Shown: piece by piece, positions 23,861-36,474 of the stretch
Layout of the letters: every line of letters begins with the position of its first letter
How positions within the stretch are numbered: the first letter of the stretch is position 1
Source: Gloeopeniophorella convolvens
Taxonomy: Eukaryota > Basidiomycota > Agaricomycetes > Russulales
DNA length: 64,000 bases
Direction: 5' to 3'
NCBI GenBank assembly: GCA_022496205.1
Contig: WTXD01000008.1
Coordinates: 620,001-684,000 of the forward strand
Made by a program: the position numbers and the translations under genes
Notes under the pieces: generated by a model
Databases searched by the model: none
What the model saw: the letters and a program-made list of their open reading frames with translations, nothing else
What the model was told of the DNA's origin: nothing

Positions 23861-24432
23861 TTGCGGACACTTGGCGGCGCCGCGATTCGAGCAGGATGAC
23901 AAGCCCTCCGGGCCAACGTGACATTTCGTCTTGCAGAATACGGATGAATGTGTTTAGATCGCCGGGTCGGCCTGAGACGAAACTGGTCGATCGCGGCCGT
24001 TGATAAGGTTCGGAATGTGGAGCAAATGCGGGGGTACTGCACTGGAGCGCTCACCCAACTGAACATATGATTCGGGGAGGGCACTACTCAGTAATAAGTC
24101 TTTCTGCTGCATGCCGAATCCACTACACCGGTCGCAGATCTTTGCCCCTGCCGCAGTTGTAAATGTATCATGTCATTCGAACACCTAACTCTGGTTTCGG
24201 CGCACCTAGCCCTTGAACGTCCCATGCTCTAGTGTAACCCAGCAGGGGGTTGATCATGCAATGGAAAACTTTCCGGTGAGGGTTTCGGCCTGGGAACGTT
24301 GAGCGCTTGCACGGCGTCTCACTCTCCCACGAGACCACGTGTTTGATCGCAACTGTGACATTCGTGACAATACTGTGACAGAAAGCTCGGAGTTGCTCGG
24401 CGACCGCTGCGGCCACTGCCATCACCGTGACG

Positions 24433-26094
24433 ATGTCCGAGTCCCCAGCCTGCCGCAACCCTGCGACTAGCAGCTTGCTCGACCTACCAGACGAAGTCCT
24501 CCTTTCCGTAGCATCTCATCTATCCCCGGGAGAGCTCCTGTCATTCGCACTACTATGTCACCACCTGTCTACCCTAGTCGCAGAGTCTGCAACCTTGCAA
24601 TATCACTTCCTCCTCGCGCGCCATGGCCTGTATGAACCATTCATCTCTAACGAGACCATCCCCGAACGTCTTCGCGCTTTGAAGACTTGGGAGCGCGCTT
24701 GGATTGACCTGAGAATTGGCGTACCATTGGCATCCTACAATCTGACAGACCCGAATGTCAAGGGAGCAACCCGACTTCAGGATGGGTTTACTATCTTCAT
24801 CCACCGTTCGTTCGAGGGGTACAGCTACATCGACCTGTCGCGCCCGACAAGTTCCAAACCAGACGAAGCTCCCATCGTGAATTTTCGTCGTGCGTCGGAG
24901 CGGCATTCGTTGCTCAAAGCGGCGGTATATGTCCCGGAAAGCGACCTCATGGCGGTCGTACTTCAATCAGGGTTGTTCATATATCAGTTATGGGGATAAT
25001 CCTGGAACTGAAGTAGCTTTCTTCATTCTAGGATGGACATTTCCGTATCTTTACATCTATACCAGTTCTCAGCTGGCGTGCCGCACCCCGATGCTGCAAA
25101 GCCTTGCGTCATTGAGATCAAGCGAGCCCAAAGCAGGCTGTTCTCACCCGATGTACATCTGGACTGTTGTGGTGAATTCATAGTCCTGATCGTCTTCCCC
25201 TCCACCCACCGGCCTCCTACTTCCAAAGAAGAAGGTCAAGGCAGTGTTTTCCTCATTAACTGGAAGTCTGGCCGCGTTTCTCAGGCAGGTCCATTCGGAT
25301 AATTTTCGACAACGGTGATTGTCTTACGGCGTAATTGTTGTTAGCTCCGGGAGAAGTTGTCTCATACGTATAGCGCTGCAATCGCCTTCCTCTCCGAAGA
25401 TACCGTGGTGCTCTTGCGACGAGATCACCTCACGTTGGAGATCTGCAAGTTAGATAACTCAGACGGGGAAGCGCCACAGCTGCAAACAATAGCCTTGCTC
25501 GAACTTCCGGCATATTCGGGAGAACTTGAAGACTTTCGTCTGCCCCAACCGTTCACAATCCCAACATACAGCGCCTTGCGTCAGGGCTCTTCGTTTTCCT
25601 TCCAAACCAGACCAGAAGACGAGATCCTAGGCTTCGAGGTGAACTTTCGCGGCGATCCAGAGAGGCGAAGAGCATATATCTTCATCGTGCGTAGGCGTAC
25701 TCTCCTTTCCATCGCGGAGGCGGCATATCAGTCGGGCACCTTACCGATCAAGAAAGTATGGGAAGAGTGGGGACCACACGCTACGAATTGCATAGCCATG
25801 AACAGATCATATGACACGATCCGCTTCGTGGGCTCTCGGTGCACGCTCATCAGGTACCTGAGTGAGCCTGGTCGCTTTCATGCCATGGAAGTGCGGGACT
25901 TCAATTCCTACCGTGTACGCACTTCCGAAGGGGAGAAGGTCACCCGAAGTATAGTGCCTGCTTCCATTCATTTCCAAGACGACGTCGTGTCGGAGCTGCC
26001 CTACATCTGCAGCAGGAACCCCGGAGTAGGAGGGCACGTTTTGCTGGATGATCAGCTTCGCATGTTGCATTTCCGAGTACGCCTTCCCCTTTGA
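24433..26094 (+). CDS. F-box protein
   Basis: Predicted substrate-recognition subunit of an SCF ubiquitin ligase, binding Skp1 through its N-terminal F-box (LLDLPDEVLLSVASHLSPGE, residues about 15-55). The remainder is a long beta-rich region, common in basidiomycete F-box proteins, that may form a propeller; substrate unknown. I start at the ATG at 24433 (MSESPACRNP). An intron at 24972-25031 joins ...AVVLQSG to MDISVSLHLYQF. A second one, probably 25276-25344, joins ...INWKSGR to LREKLSHTYSAAIAFL in frame. The protein ends MLHFRVRLPL. The gene faces the Crinkler-type kinase tail-to-tail. Together they form a block found only on the copy-B side of the segmental duplication. Confidence 0.8.
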
Positions 26095-26549
26095 GATATA
26101 TGTCACGCCGATGCTTAATACCCTGTTATCAGAAGAGCCGCCGTCATGTCATTGGAGTCACTGCAATGAGCGTCTACCAGATCGGGGTGTCGACTGACTC
26201 GCTTGTGGAGTAGTGATGTAGTTGACAATCGCTCAACACATTATTCTCTGTGCGCAGGCTAGCCTTCAGCTTCACGAAGATTTATTCTGAATCCGCACGA
26301 GCAGTCGACATCACTGCAGCGTAACAGGATAGACCCTTTTGCTACTTCGGAGTTGTAGGCAGTCAGGCTAGGGTTGAATCCGCGGTTTTGGCCAGTGGTC
26401 GGTGGGGACGCCGGGGGTTGTTTCCTTCCTCTTCCCCTCGAAAGCATATTTAGCATGTATGTCGTGTGCCTACAATACATCCGGAGGTACTCCCAAGAGT
26501 TGATGAACATTCGCCTAGGTGGCGACCCAGCGAGCGTCCTGATGACGTC

Positions 26550-28570
26550 TCAGAGATGCTCGAGCATAAACAAATCGTGCTCCTTCCTCATTATCCCCGC
26601 AGCCGTAACACCAGGAGCCCATTTGATCTCGCCGGAATCGTTGATGACAGGTGGATACCTCCCTTGGACTTCTTCCGCCGCCCAGTCAAAGTCAATGAGC
26701 ATCCCGCCTTCTTCGTCTCCTTCTCTGTTGACAATCAGGATGTTGGGTTGACGCAGGTCCCCGAAGACGATATTGTGTGCGTGCAGAGTCTTCACAGCCT
26801 TTTCCACATCCCTGCGCACGCCATCAGATACCGGACCGCTCATAAACTCGTCGATTTTCGATGGATGAGGCTTGAGGAAACGATGATATGCATTGCCGTT
26901 GGGTATGAGGTCCATGACAACCATATGCAGCCCTCCGACGACCTTAGCGCAGAGGTGAAGCCTCGGAGCAAGTCCTTGGTCGGCAAGAAGTCCATGAGCG
27001 CGTGCATGGTACACTTCACAGAACTTGACCACAACATCCTTGTCGCCCGTTCTAGCGCGGAAGAGCACCTTGCGATAGCCGTCCTTCTGTATGCCTAGGT
27101 AGTTCAGCCTGTCGACGTACTTCAGCGAGTTAACCAGCTCGCTTTCTGTCGGATCCAGGGACTGCAGAAAGAGCGGCCGAGGAAAGAGGCAGGAGAGTTC
27201 CAGCTCATCGTTCCCTTTGAGACTGTTATACTCCCGCCGTAGACCATGCATAGCTTCGGAAACTGCGCGGAAGATACGGGCGAGCCGATCGATACGTGCC
27301 CTCTTCAAGGTTTGTCCGCCGAGGTAGATGTAATCAGTGAGGTGCTCGACGACTGGGACCGGTGCGAATACGGCGCCTTGAAAGCATATGTATGGACCTG
27401 CAATGGCGACAATGATGCAAGGACAAGGCGACACGTTTCGCACCCTTTCGTACTGCAGATCGATCAAGTCACTCAGTCTCCCACAACGGAACACAGGGTA
27501 GAAGGGACGGCCTCACGGATGATTGCGCAATATGCCTTCGGTAGGTGAGCGCTGCCTGAAGTCCAGCGTCTCCAAGCTCATTCTTGACTTTGATATAGCA
27601 GAACACGGCCTTCTCTCCAGTCTCCAAGGATGTTATTACGGCGCCATCCCCCATAACTTGACTCTCCTCGAGCTCCTGAGGTTTCACCTGGACGTTCAAC
27701 CGTAAGAGGTCTTGAAGATGTCTGAAAATCCGCCGCTGGCGTTGTTCTTCTCCCTCGTAGATGGCCAACGCAGACTGGAGGAGACTCCCAGTGGCAGCTA
27801 GCTCTTCCTCTGAGGGAGCCTGGCCTGGGACATCCCGCAACGCGTCGATGAGGCGCGCAAGAGCCGGGCTGTATAGAGCGATGGAGGGGCCACTTCGACT
27901 TTCGGACCGTTCATTGTAAATGGGGTGTACTTGCTGCTCCTCGATATAAAGCTCGACTGATTCAGTTACAATCGACGGCGGCAAAGCGGAGCGCGCATCA
28001 CGGATAGCCGCGAGGCGGGCTGGGGTAACGGTACTTCAGATGAAACCGCCACAACGACCCTGATGCCCCGAACGAACTGACCTTCGACCATATTAAGCAC
28101 CGATATCCGCGCTAAGACGCCATTGAACACAGAACAATGTGAGCAGAGATACGCTGCTTACGTGCGTAGTCGTCTAAAGTTATCACGAGTTGGAAAGCGC
28201 CTGTATTGAAACATGACTTGGGAAGCTCAGACAAGGTAGTGTCCGGTTCTATACGCGTCTTCTTTTGGCCTACAGCGTCGCGTGTCCTCTGCACCAGGGT
28301 CTCGACTGGAAGAGACTTCACCGGTTGGGGCTAAGGGATTGACCGTCCATTTCAGCGTTCGTATGAAGCCACGAAGGAACGGGGAGAGTATACCAACAAC
28401 CAGAGCGATAGCCTGGAGAGGCTGGCGTGAAAATTGCGCTCTAAGTGAGGTTCTTGTTGAAGGATGACGCGGAGCAAATCAGAGACATCGGCATTCTCGT
28501 CCACGGGAACACGGTAGTATCCATGGCCTTCAGGTACAAGATATTCGTTGTATATGTTGATTTTTATCAT
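26550..28570 (-). CDS. Crinkler-type protein with C-terminal kinase-like domain
   Basis: Spliced from MIKINIYNEYLVPEGHGYYR (28570). The N-terminal 110 or so residues resemble the ubiquitin-like head of Crinkler (CR) proteins (LSRLSLWLL, then EPDTTLSELPK and FQLVITLDDY). A helical middle follows, then a segment with KVKNELGDAG and RRHIAQ, then CPCIIVAIAGPYICFQGAVF. The C-terminal part is kinase-like: VVVKFCEVYHAR, a catalytic-loop equivalent HAHNIVFGDLRQPNILI, and LIDFDWAAEE in place of DFG, the pattern of fungal FunK1-like kinases. Introns (for example after LSLWLL and after HIAQSS) keep frame, so it looks intact. Such proteins are proposed conflict or effector molecules; the role here is inference. 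The CR-head call is weaker than the kinase call. Confidence 0.65.
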
Positions 28571-29056
28571 TGAGTAGGTAGGCAGAGTCAATATATCAAC
28601 ACTGGGGAGGATTGGCCATGGGTACTGTCTACTACTACATAAAATGTTGCATTGAACAAGCACAAGCAGAGCAAGTGACTAGCGGTTGCATTTTCTCACG
28701 CCGGCCCGCGAGGACGAGGGCCTGGCCACTGCGGCCCGGCCCACCGGGATAGGCCGGGATCCCATCCCAACGCACCCACCGTCACTGTACCTCGCTATAC
28801 TCATTGTCGCTTGGGCCCTTGGCTTACGCTGGTGGTGCGGGTGCGAGAACTCCTCATGCCCATCGCCATGGGCGCGTGTTGCATCAACGTAGAGCCTATC
28901 ATCGACGAGACTCGCCGAATTAACGTGTGCAAGGCGCCTTATAATCCTATAATCCTCTACGTCATCCGTTAAGGTATACATTAATTTTGCCATTGTATGG
29001 TATCCCACTACTAAGCGCAGACTCTATACCTCAGTAAACCCGGACATAAGGGCAGG

Positions 29057-30409
29057 TCACTTTGATGGAGGTTCGCGAAAGACCACCTCCCATAGTTGGA
29101 TGCAGCTCCCGATGAGAAATCCCCAACCTCCCCAGAACGTACTCAACACGCTCTGGTAGTTGATCCAGGTTTTCGTCAAGGCTGCGTATCCGAGGGCACC
29201 GCAAAGTGTGAATCCCACCGCGCCGACAAGGTTCCAGAAACCGACTTGCCAACCGAAGGAGAACAGGTTCGGGATGAAGAACGACTTCTGGTCTTCAATC
29301 ATCAACAAGAAGGAGGCGATAATGAACCCCGTCCCGCCGATGACCTGGGGGGTCCAGAATAAGACGTCGGTTATCGCTGTCGGAGGGTCATCTGGGAAGC
29401 CGCTGATGACGCCTGGAAGACCGGTTCTGGACGAAACCGTCAGTATCTTCCCGGGACGTCCATAAGGACGAAGAGATAATAGCGTACAATGTCGAAACCC
29501 AGAAGATGGAGGCCGAGAAGAGCTGGATGGCAGCCGCAGACACGGCGATCTCACGCCAGTCGCCCATTCCCCTAGACAAGCACGAACCATAAGTAAGAAG
29601 CAACGCAGTGCACCCATGCCCCACACAGAAGCGACCTACCACCACCGAAACCTGACTTCTTCGGAACTGGTGCTACTATCAGCGTCCTTCTCTGGATCCG
29701 CCGGGAGCGTGTCGGAACCTTTACTCGGATGACGATGTCTCCACCCAATGACGCCCCAAATTGCTTTCGCAAAGAGCTTCTCATGACCACTGTTGATCGC
29801 TTCGATATATTGGAGGTACGCGCCAATCTCGAAGCTCGTGCCGCCGACGAATCCCCAGGCCGCGGCCTGACTACTGTTATCCCCGGCATCGCCGAGCAGG
29901 GGCAAAAACAGCAAGAAGCCGTTGATGACCTGAAATCAACAACAAGGCAGTCTCAGCAATGGCGCGCGGACGCAAGATGGGCGAAGCCATACCCAAGCGA
30001 TCGACCCAAACGTGAACCATATTGCGACCCAGAACGAGATGTCGGGAAGTATATGCGGCTGCAAGTGGTTCCCCGGCCGTTGGAGCTTCGGCATGACGCG
30101 TGCATGCCTGGAGAACTCCCCGCTGGCAGCGCTACCCTCTCCCGCACCGGCGTGCTCGTGCACAAACTCGATCGCAACCGAGCTGCGCCGGGACTTGCGC
30201 GACGCGCGCGACGACCACACGGCGGGGCCGGCGCCGTCCTCGGGGTAAAACTCGACGCGCGTGGGGTGGACGAACGGCAGCGGTTGCGTGATGGTCGACG
30301 AGCGGGTGAGGTGTCGCCCCAACGGCGCGTCGTGTGTGTAGGTGCGGTAGCTGGCCGTGCTCGCGCGAGGTCGCGGGGGCTCGCTGATACTGGCAGGTGG
30401 GCGGGGCAT
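29057..30409 (-). CDS. Multi-pass membrane protein of unknown function (fungal family)
   Basis: Starts MPRPPASISEPPRPRASTAS (30409) with a cytosolic-looking Ser/Pro/Arg-rich head of about 140 residues. Hydrophobic segments follow: SFWVAIWFTFGSIAWV, LLFLPLLGDAG..., AAAWGFVGGTSFEIGAYLQY, IAVSAAAIQLFSASIFWVST, PQVIGGTGFIIASFLLMIE, FWNLVGAVGFTLCGALGYAA and STFWGGWGFLIGSCIQLWEV. It ends REPPSK. Short introns separate the segments. About seven or eight TM helices are expected. I know similar uncharacterised fungal membrane proteins but no function. Its 3' part is duplicated as a fragment at 18009-18525, which makes this the intact right-hand end of the tandem duplication. Confidence 0.7.
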
Positions 30410-31445
30410 GGCTGCGGGGTGTGCGTGGACTCCACTATAGTGACACTGCGGCGCAGGCTATATACTAGCCATGCAGATCCTGATCGGCTATTTATACATA
30501 TCATGCGTCGCTCGCAGAATCTGGCGGCATAGTGCTCGGAGGCCGGGGTGAGCGTTTGAGCACCGGTGCCGGTGAGCAGGTGGCCAAGCGCAGGATTGGC
30601 TCAGGCGTGCGAGTGTGCCTGCGACAAGGAGCCGGAGATAGCCGGAGACTCGGCGGGCCCAGGCTTAACGTCACGCGACCGCGCCCACGACACCACGTGG
30701 CTCCCGACGCGTCCGATGTCGCGTGCAAAGCACAACCCCCCGGATCTGTCTACCGTCTAGACCCAGCAGTTAGTAGTCAAAGCGCACGCCTGGAATACGC
30801 TTCAACGTAGCACCGGATGCATGCCCAAAAAAAATGTTCGCCAAGCCTGATCCTCGAACTCCATACAATCTATCCGTAACGTCATATCGGCGGCCCCGAA
30901 TGGGTCCACTTGAAAGCCGTAGTCTATCGTGAGGGCAGCGCGTCAGAGTTGTACCTGTATCATAAATTCCAGAGCCACGCCCAATATAATCTTATGTCGC
31001 GCTGAAAACTGCGAGATAAGAGCTAGTACGTTGAGCGGAGACGCGCCCGACGCATCAGCGTAGTCAGTCTCTGCAACGTAATCTTCGCAGAATAGCACCT
31101 GGTCATTGGTAGAGCTAGGGTTCATGACAAGCAGAAATATTGCAGTACCTCGATAAAGATAGAAAGAGGGAGAGAGGTCACGCGAGCAAGAAAGAGCGAG
31201 GCTTCGGAGGTGTGGGGAAAGGCGGCGCGCGGGGTACCGGGTGGATTAAGGGCTATCTCTGATAAGTGGTATCAAAGCCAAAAGACCGAGCGTCCGTCGA
31301 TCGCATTCATCAAACGAGATCTAGAGATGCGTCTGGCAAGAAGATGGTGCACGGGGCAAAAGCGGCGTGATATCCAAGAACGAACCGCGCAGAAATACAT
31401 ACGTACATGAAGACATCACGTCATAGTCATATTGTAGCATCTTCA
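30410..31445. other. Intergenic stretch between membrane protein and chitin synthase 3' end
   Basis: About 1 kb. It should hold the promoter of the membrane-protein gene (left side) and the 3' end of chitin synthase (right side). Small open frames show no family motif. No repeat or RNA gene recognised. Confidence 0.4.
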
Positions 31446-34400
31446 TTATCCCGTGAATACGCGTGCGATTAAGTAGCAAGTAGATCCTGTGAAGCGCTAT
31501 GGAATACGGCATTGATAAGAAGAGCGAGGAGAGAGGACGGTGGGACCGCACTATGATGCTTGTGAAGCCTACGAATGCCAGTACAAAGGTCATGTAGGCC
31601 TTTGCGGCCGTGATGCCGCCGCCAGGCTTGAAGGTGTCGACGGACTGGCCGCCGCCAAGGATCCCAGCGAGAAGTAAACCCTGTCCAAATCACGAGTCAG
31701 TCCAACACCGGCACAAGCGAGACGGCGACCGACATTCGACAGGACCCATGCAAGCAGCACCTGTGCAGAGCAGACACGTCAGCTTCGTGCGTCCGTGCAG
31801 AACACGGTGAGGCACGCACGTTTGTCCGCACGCCAGCGTAGTAGTCCTTCGCGGCCTGCTCCTTGTCGACCCGCCCGTCCTCGGGGCGTATGACCGGCGT
31901 GCGATATTTGAGGTTTTGTGTCGCCTCGTCATAGAGCGCATTCGCATCCGCTTCCTCCGTGATCATCTCAACGTCGACGCGCGATTGTGAATCCTGGATG
32001 ACTGTCCCGAGATCCATGTCGACAGTGTCTTCGCCTTTTGTGCCCCATGAGATCTAATAAAGTCGGTGAGTCACAGGACCTCGAGGACCGGCTGAGAGAC
32101 ATACGTCGTCCAGGTTGGCAAACGCGTAGCTGTCGGCAGCTACTGAGTATGCTTCCAGAGCATCCGTGAGATCGTACGTACATGTTAAGAATATTGACGT
32201 AGGTGGGGGATAGTAGCAGATAAGGTATGAAACTCGTGAACATGTGCCATGGGTCGAGCGCCAAGAAACTAGACACCGTGTAGACTGTAACGGGCTCAGC
32301 TTCCGCAATGACTGCGTGGTGAATCACGCTCACCTCCGTACGTCACGAAAATGCTAAACCACATGATCTGGTATGCAGTGCCGCCCTGCTTGGCCGCCTG
32401 GATTGCGCACTCGACCGCAGCGAAGATGAGGTAGACCATGAGCACGGCGAGGATCACCGCGATTGACATGTACTTCCAGTGCGCGCTGAACCCGTCGTGA
32501 GCACAATGCGTATGCTGGATGCCGTTCGTGAAGAACTCACGATCGCGGCTTGTTGCCCATGGAGAACAGGAAACATGCAACTACGATGGACGCCATAAGG
32601 TACTATGAGAGCAGGTGGTTGTGAGACGTCCATGGCAGCCAGAAAACCAAGAAGTACCTGGATAACCGAATTGAAATATCGAATCCAATGCATGTGGAAA
32701 TCAGGCGACTCCAAGGACGACGACAGGATCACAAAGAACAGATAGAAGTTGCCCTGCATAAGCGCCGCGCTATCAGCACCCACCGCGCCACATTATCGCC
32801 AGCCAACAAGCAGACTTACTATGGCAAACCACGACGCGATCAAGTTGATGATATTGTACAGCGTCTGCACCAGCAATGCCGCCTTGCGGCTGATGCTGTG
32901 CCCCGACGACATCATCTGCCCAACGTGCGCGACGGCGTATGTCGCGGCGAAGAACGAGCCATTTAGCCACCGCCGGCGCTGGTTGATGAACTCGGGGAGC
33001 CCGTCGGGCACGTCAGTCTCACCGACGGCGCTCTTGACGAAACGAAGGACCCTGAATAGGCGCTCAGAAAGCGGGACAAGCGACGAGGGGCAGTGGCGCG
33101 CACCAGCTGGAATTGGCCTTGGCGACCAACTCAAAGCACAATATCCGCTGCGGGGAGGTCAGGCAGGCTGTTGTGTAAGGCGAGGGCGCGACATACGTCC
33201 TCAGCAAGGTCTGTCGTACAATGTCAGATGCACGTCGAGCGAAAGACAGCCGGGCTAACGTACACATGTTCGACGTGAAGATATCGGTGTCCCGACCATG
33301 CAGGACCTCACCCTTAAAGTACGATGCCAGCGGTCCCCGCCCACTCTTGTCATTCTGCAGCGCGTGATACCTGTACGCAGAGAAAGCGCCGGGCTAGGGC
33401 AGGCTGTCAGGCAGGAAAAAGAGCACCTCCACGCTCAACGCACCAGAACGCTGATGTAGCCAAAGAGGCTCTCAGTCGGCTTGTCCAAGATATTGCTGAT
33501 CTTGTACTCGAAGTTTTGCGCTGCAACTGATAGTATACACAGGATGGTTAGAGCCACGTCATATCGGGTCCTCCAAGGAAATGTTCACCTAACGGATTCA
33601 GCAATGCAGACCAGTTCTTGCCCTTGTATGCGGCAATCTCGCCACAGGCGCCGGCCACATTCGAGTTCAAATCGAACGTCTTCCAGAGGTAATACAGACT
33701 CTTGTGGCTCGGTCTCGTGCCAACGTCGATCAGCACACACACGTTCGGCTGCCGCGCCCTTAGTATGACACAAATAGAGCGCCATGGGCGAGCGCACCCA
33801 CCTGTAAGAGCGGGCCAAAGGCATTGAAGAACCACCGGTGGCTGTTGATCTTCTTCTGGTTGCGCTCCTTCATGCAGAAGATAATCTGCGTCGGCACGAT
33901 GCCCTTGTCCGGGTACTTGAAGTGCAGATTCGCGTCGATCCCAAATGTCGCCGTGTACTCGAACAGGTGCGCCATGACCGGCTTGTGGTTGATCGCGTTG
34001 CGCATGTGTCCGCCAGGCTGGTACACGCCGAGCAGCGTCAAGCAGTCGAGCACGCGCGGGTGCACCTTCCGCCGGCCGTCCGCGACGATGCACACGACGA
34101 CCTGCCAGCAGTTCGAGCTACGACAAAATATATGCGCACAGAAACAAACTTACCTTTTTCCATGCTTCGACACCCCATGTATGCGAATTTTTGCGCGTGC
34201 ATAGGTGTGCAATATTGCGCATGACGCCGTAAAGCGTCCGGCAAAACAATATCTCGTCTTCCTAGAACCAAGCCAAGTCAGCGCACCACACCGCGAGCCC
34301 AGCGGCAATAACAATGGCCCACATTATACATAGTGATGCAGACGAACAGCTCCGTACGGCGGCCTGTCTGGTTCTGGCGCAGGAAGTGCCCGCTCCTCTC

Positions 34401-36107
34401 AAAGTCGTCCGGGTCGCACGTCACAGCCGTGTAGCGCGTCTTCATGACCTCGGGCTCGCCGACGCGGGGGAGCACAAGCTTCGGCGGGACGGGTAGGTCG
34501 AGCACGAGGTTTCCGTTCGTGAGCGGCACCCGCTTCGTCGTCTTGTTGCGCCGCGCGACGCGCCCGACCGGCGCGGGCCCAAAGTGCCGCGTCTCGACTG
34601 GCGTCCCGGGTACTGTGGGTGACGCGGGCGAGGGGAAGATGACGCGGCGCGGGTCCGCGAAGATGCTCAGTGCCTTGGGTTCCTCATCCGTCGTTTTGGT
34701 CCCCGGAGCCGCCGCCGCCGCGAGGTCGGCCGCAGCATCTTGCTGTTTGGCTGCTGCGATGGCGGCGGGAACCATGATACGCGCCAGCTCTGCAAAGGTT
34801 TTTGGTCTGCTCTTCTCCGCAGGTTTGTCTTTCTCTTCTCCTTCCTCGTCATCCTCGTCGTACTCATCGTCCTCTTCTCCCTCCAGGCTTCCCTTCTCGT
34901 CGGAGTATTCTTCCTCGTCTTCTCCAGTATACTGAGAATCTCCTGTGTGATGGGTGCGCGTGTAGTACGACGTGCCTGTAGAATGCCCATTGACTGGTTC
35001 TGCCTCGTAGCTAACGTCACCAATCGCCGGTGTGGGAGACCGAGATCGAGGGATGATGTATGCGGGGCCGGAGTTGCGCCCAGAGGCATACGCCTCCGTA
35101 TCATGCCGAAAATGGTCGATCGGCGAAACGGGCTTGAGCGGGGAGCGGCGCTGGACGATGCGGTGCGCCGGCGGTGTGAGGGCTTGCGCCTGCGATTGGA
35201 ACGGGTTGTACGGGCTGTACTGCGGCGGCGGTAGTTGTGGCGGCTCTGGCCTCGGAACCAAGCTGACAGCAGGCTGTGTAGCACTGTTCTGAGCGGCAGA
35301 CGACAGTTGCACCATTTGTTGAGGCGCAGGCACAACTGCACCGACAGGCGACGGGCCCCTGCTCTGAGCGCGGACGGTCGAAGCCGAGAGCCGTGAGGAC
35401 GGGCGTGGGGGGTGGTGCACTCCGCCAACCGGTGATGGGCCCCGACTACGATTGCGGACCGTAGAGGTATCCGAAGAACGACGCTGGACCGCCTGAGATG
35501 GGTACGGGACGACGGCATGGGAGCCATCTGAGAAGGGGTCTTCATCCTCTCCATCGAAACTCATATCATCCCAATCGAGAGGCTCGCCGGAGTCAATGGT
35601 GGGAAGAAAAGGTGTACGTTGTTGAGACGACTCTCGGGTATCCGACGCCATTCGGTAGGCCTGGCTAATCTTGACCGGCGCATCGTAGTCCGTCTCAACG
35701 GTGTACGTTGAAGCGCTGGAGGCTCTCGATGGCGGTCGAACAGCTGGCGGAGTCGGCGGTCTGGGGGCAGGACGTGATGATGAGGCAACAGGAACGAGGG
35801 GTGGGTTGGAGGAATAGCGGTTCTGCAGTTTGTTGACTGCGTCGGTGATGGTATCAAAGGTAGGGATATCCTGAGGAGGGCGGGAGGAAGAGGATCCTAA
35901 TGCGTATTGAAGGGTCTTAGAACCCCCTGATGGGGAGTGACCTTGAGGGGGTATCGCAGGTCCATCGGCGTCGTATTTGTCGTCCTCTCCGTCCTCCTCT
36001 TCATATTCGTACTCGTAATCGTCGGTTTCGGTTTCATCTTCGTTGAGGGAGGGTGCTGCCGATGCGCCTTGAACGTACCTATACGAGAAGCCTTTCCTTA
36101 CTGCCAT
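31446..36107 (-). CDS. Chitin synthase (division 1, class I-III type)
   Basis: A plasma-membrane GT2 glycosyltransferase that polymerises UDP-GlcNAc into cell-wall chitin. It starts [19 protein letters not shown], with about 480 acidic, Pro- and Ser-rich disordered residues. The conserved core follows: [127 protein letters not shown] (split by an intron), and the hallmark [20 protein letters not shown]. Several C-terminal TM segments follow (for example [38 protein letters not shown]), and it ends [13 protein letters not shown] with TAA at 31446-31448. Many short introns keep frame. No myosin motor domain is present. The acidic head is the least conserved part. Confidence 0.93.
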
Positions 36108-36474
36108 GGATAAGCTTGCCGACGTGTGGTTGGGGGGAGGCGTGAGAGAGGGATGATTAGTCGGGCGCGCCCGCCGCTCGGGGCAGGGTCGGAGTCCAGG
36201 CGCTCAGCGCGGGCAAACTTGAGCGTAAATAAAGTCCGCAACCGCGACAAGTCGCGTTCTGTTCACGCCCACGTGATCGCGCCTCCTTGGCCCGAGTATA
36301 ATCATCATCATCGCAGTAGGTAATTGATCACTGCCCCTCAGCGAGCGCCGCTGAGAAGTAGTCGTACTGCAGGTTTTGACGCAATATACGATTGATGGCT
36401 CGGTACTATACAGGGTGAGGGATACTGTAACTACGTGATTATCATTTCAGGCTACTACTTCAATACTCGGGGTT
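36108..36474. other. Short intergenic region upstream of chitin synthase
   Basis: About 370 bp, likely the chitin synthase promoter plus the 3' end of the F-box gene to its right. No further feature seen. Confidence 0.4.

Noticed and set aside
34667..35554. Minus-strand frame overlapping chitin synthase in another phase
   Set aside because: Arg/Ser-rich shadow of the disordered chitin synthase head.
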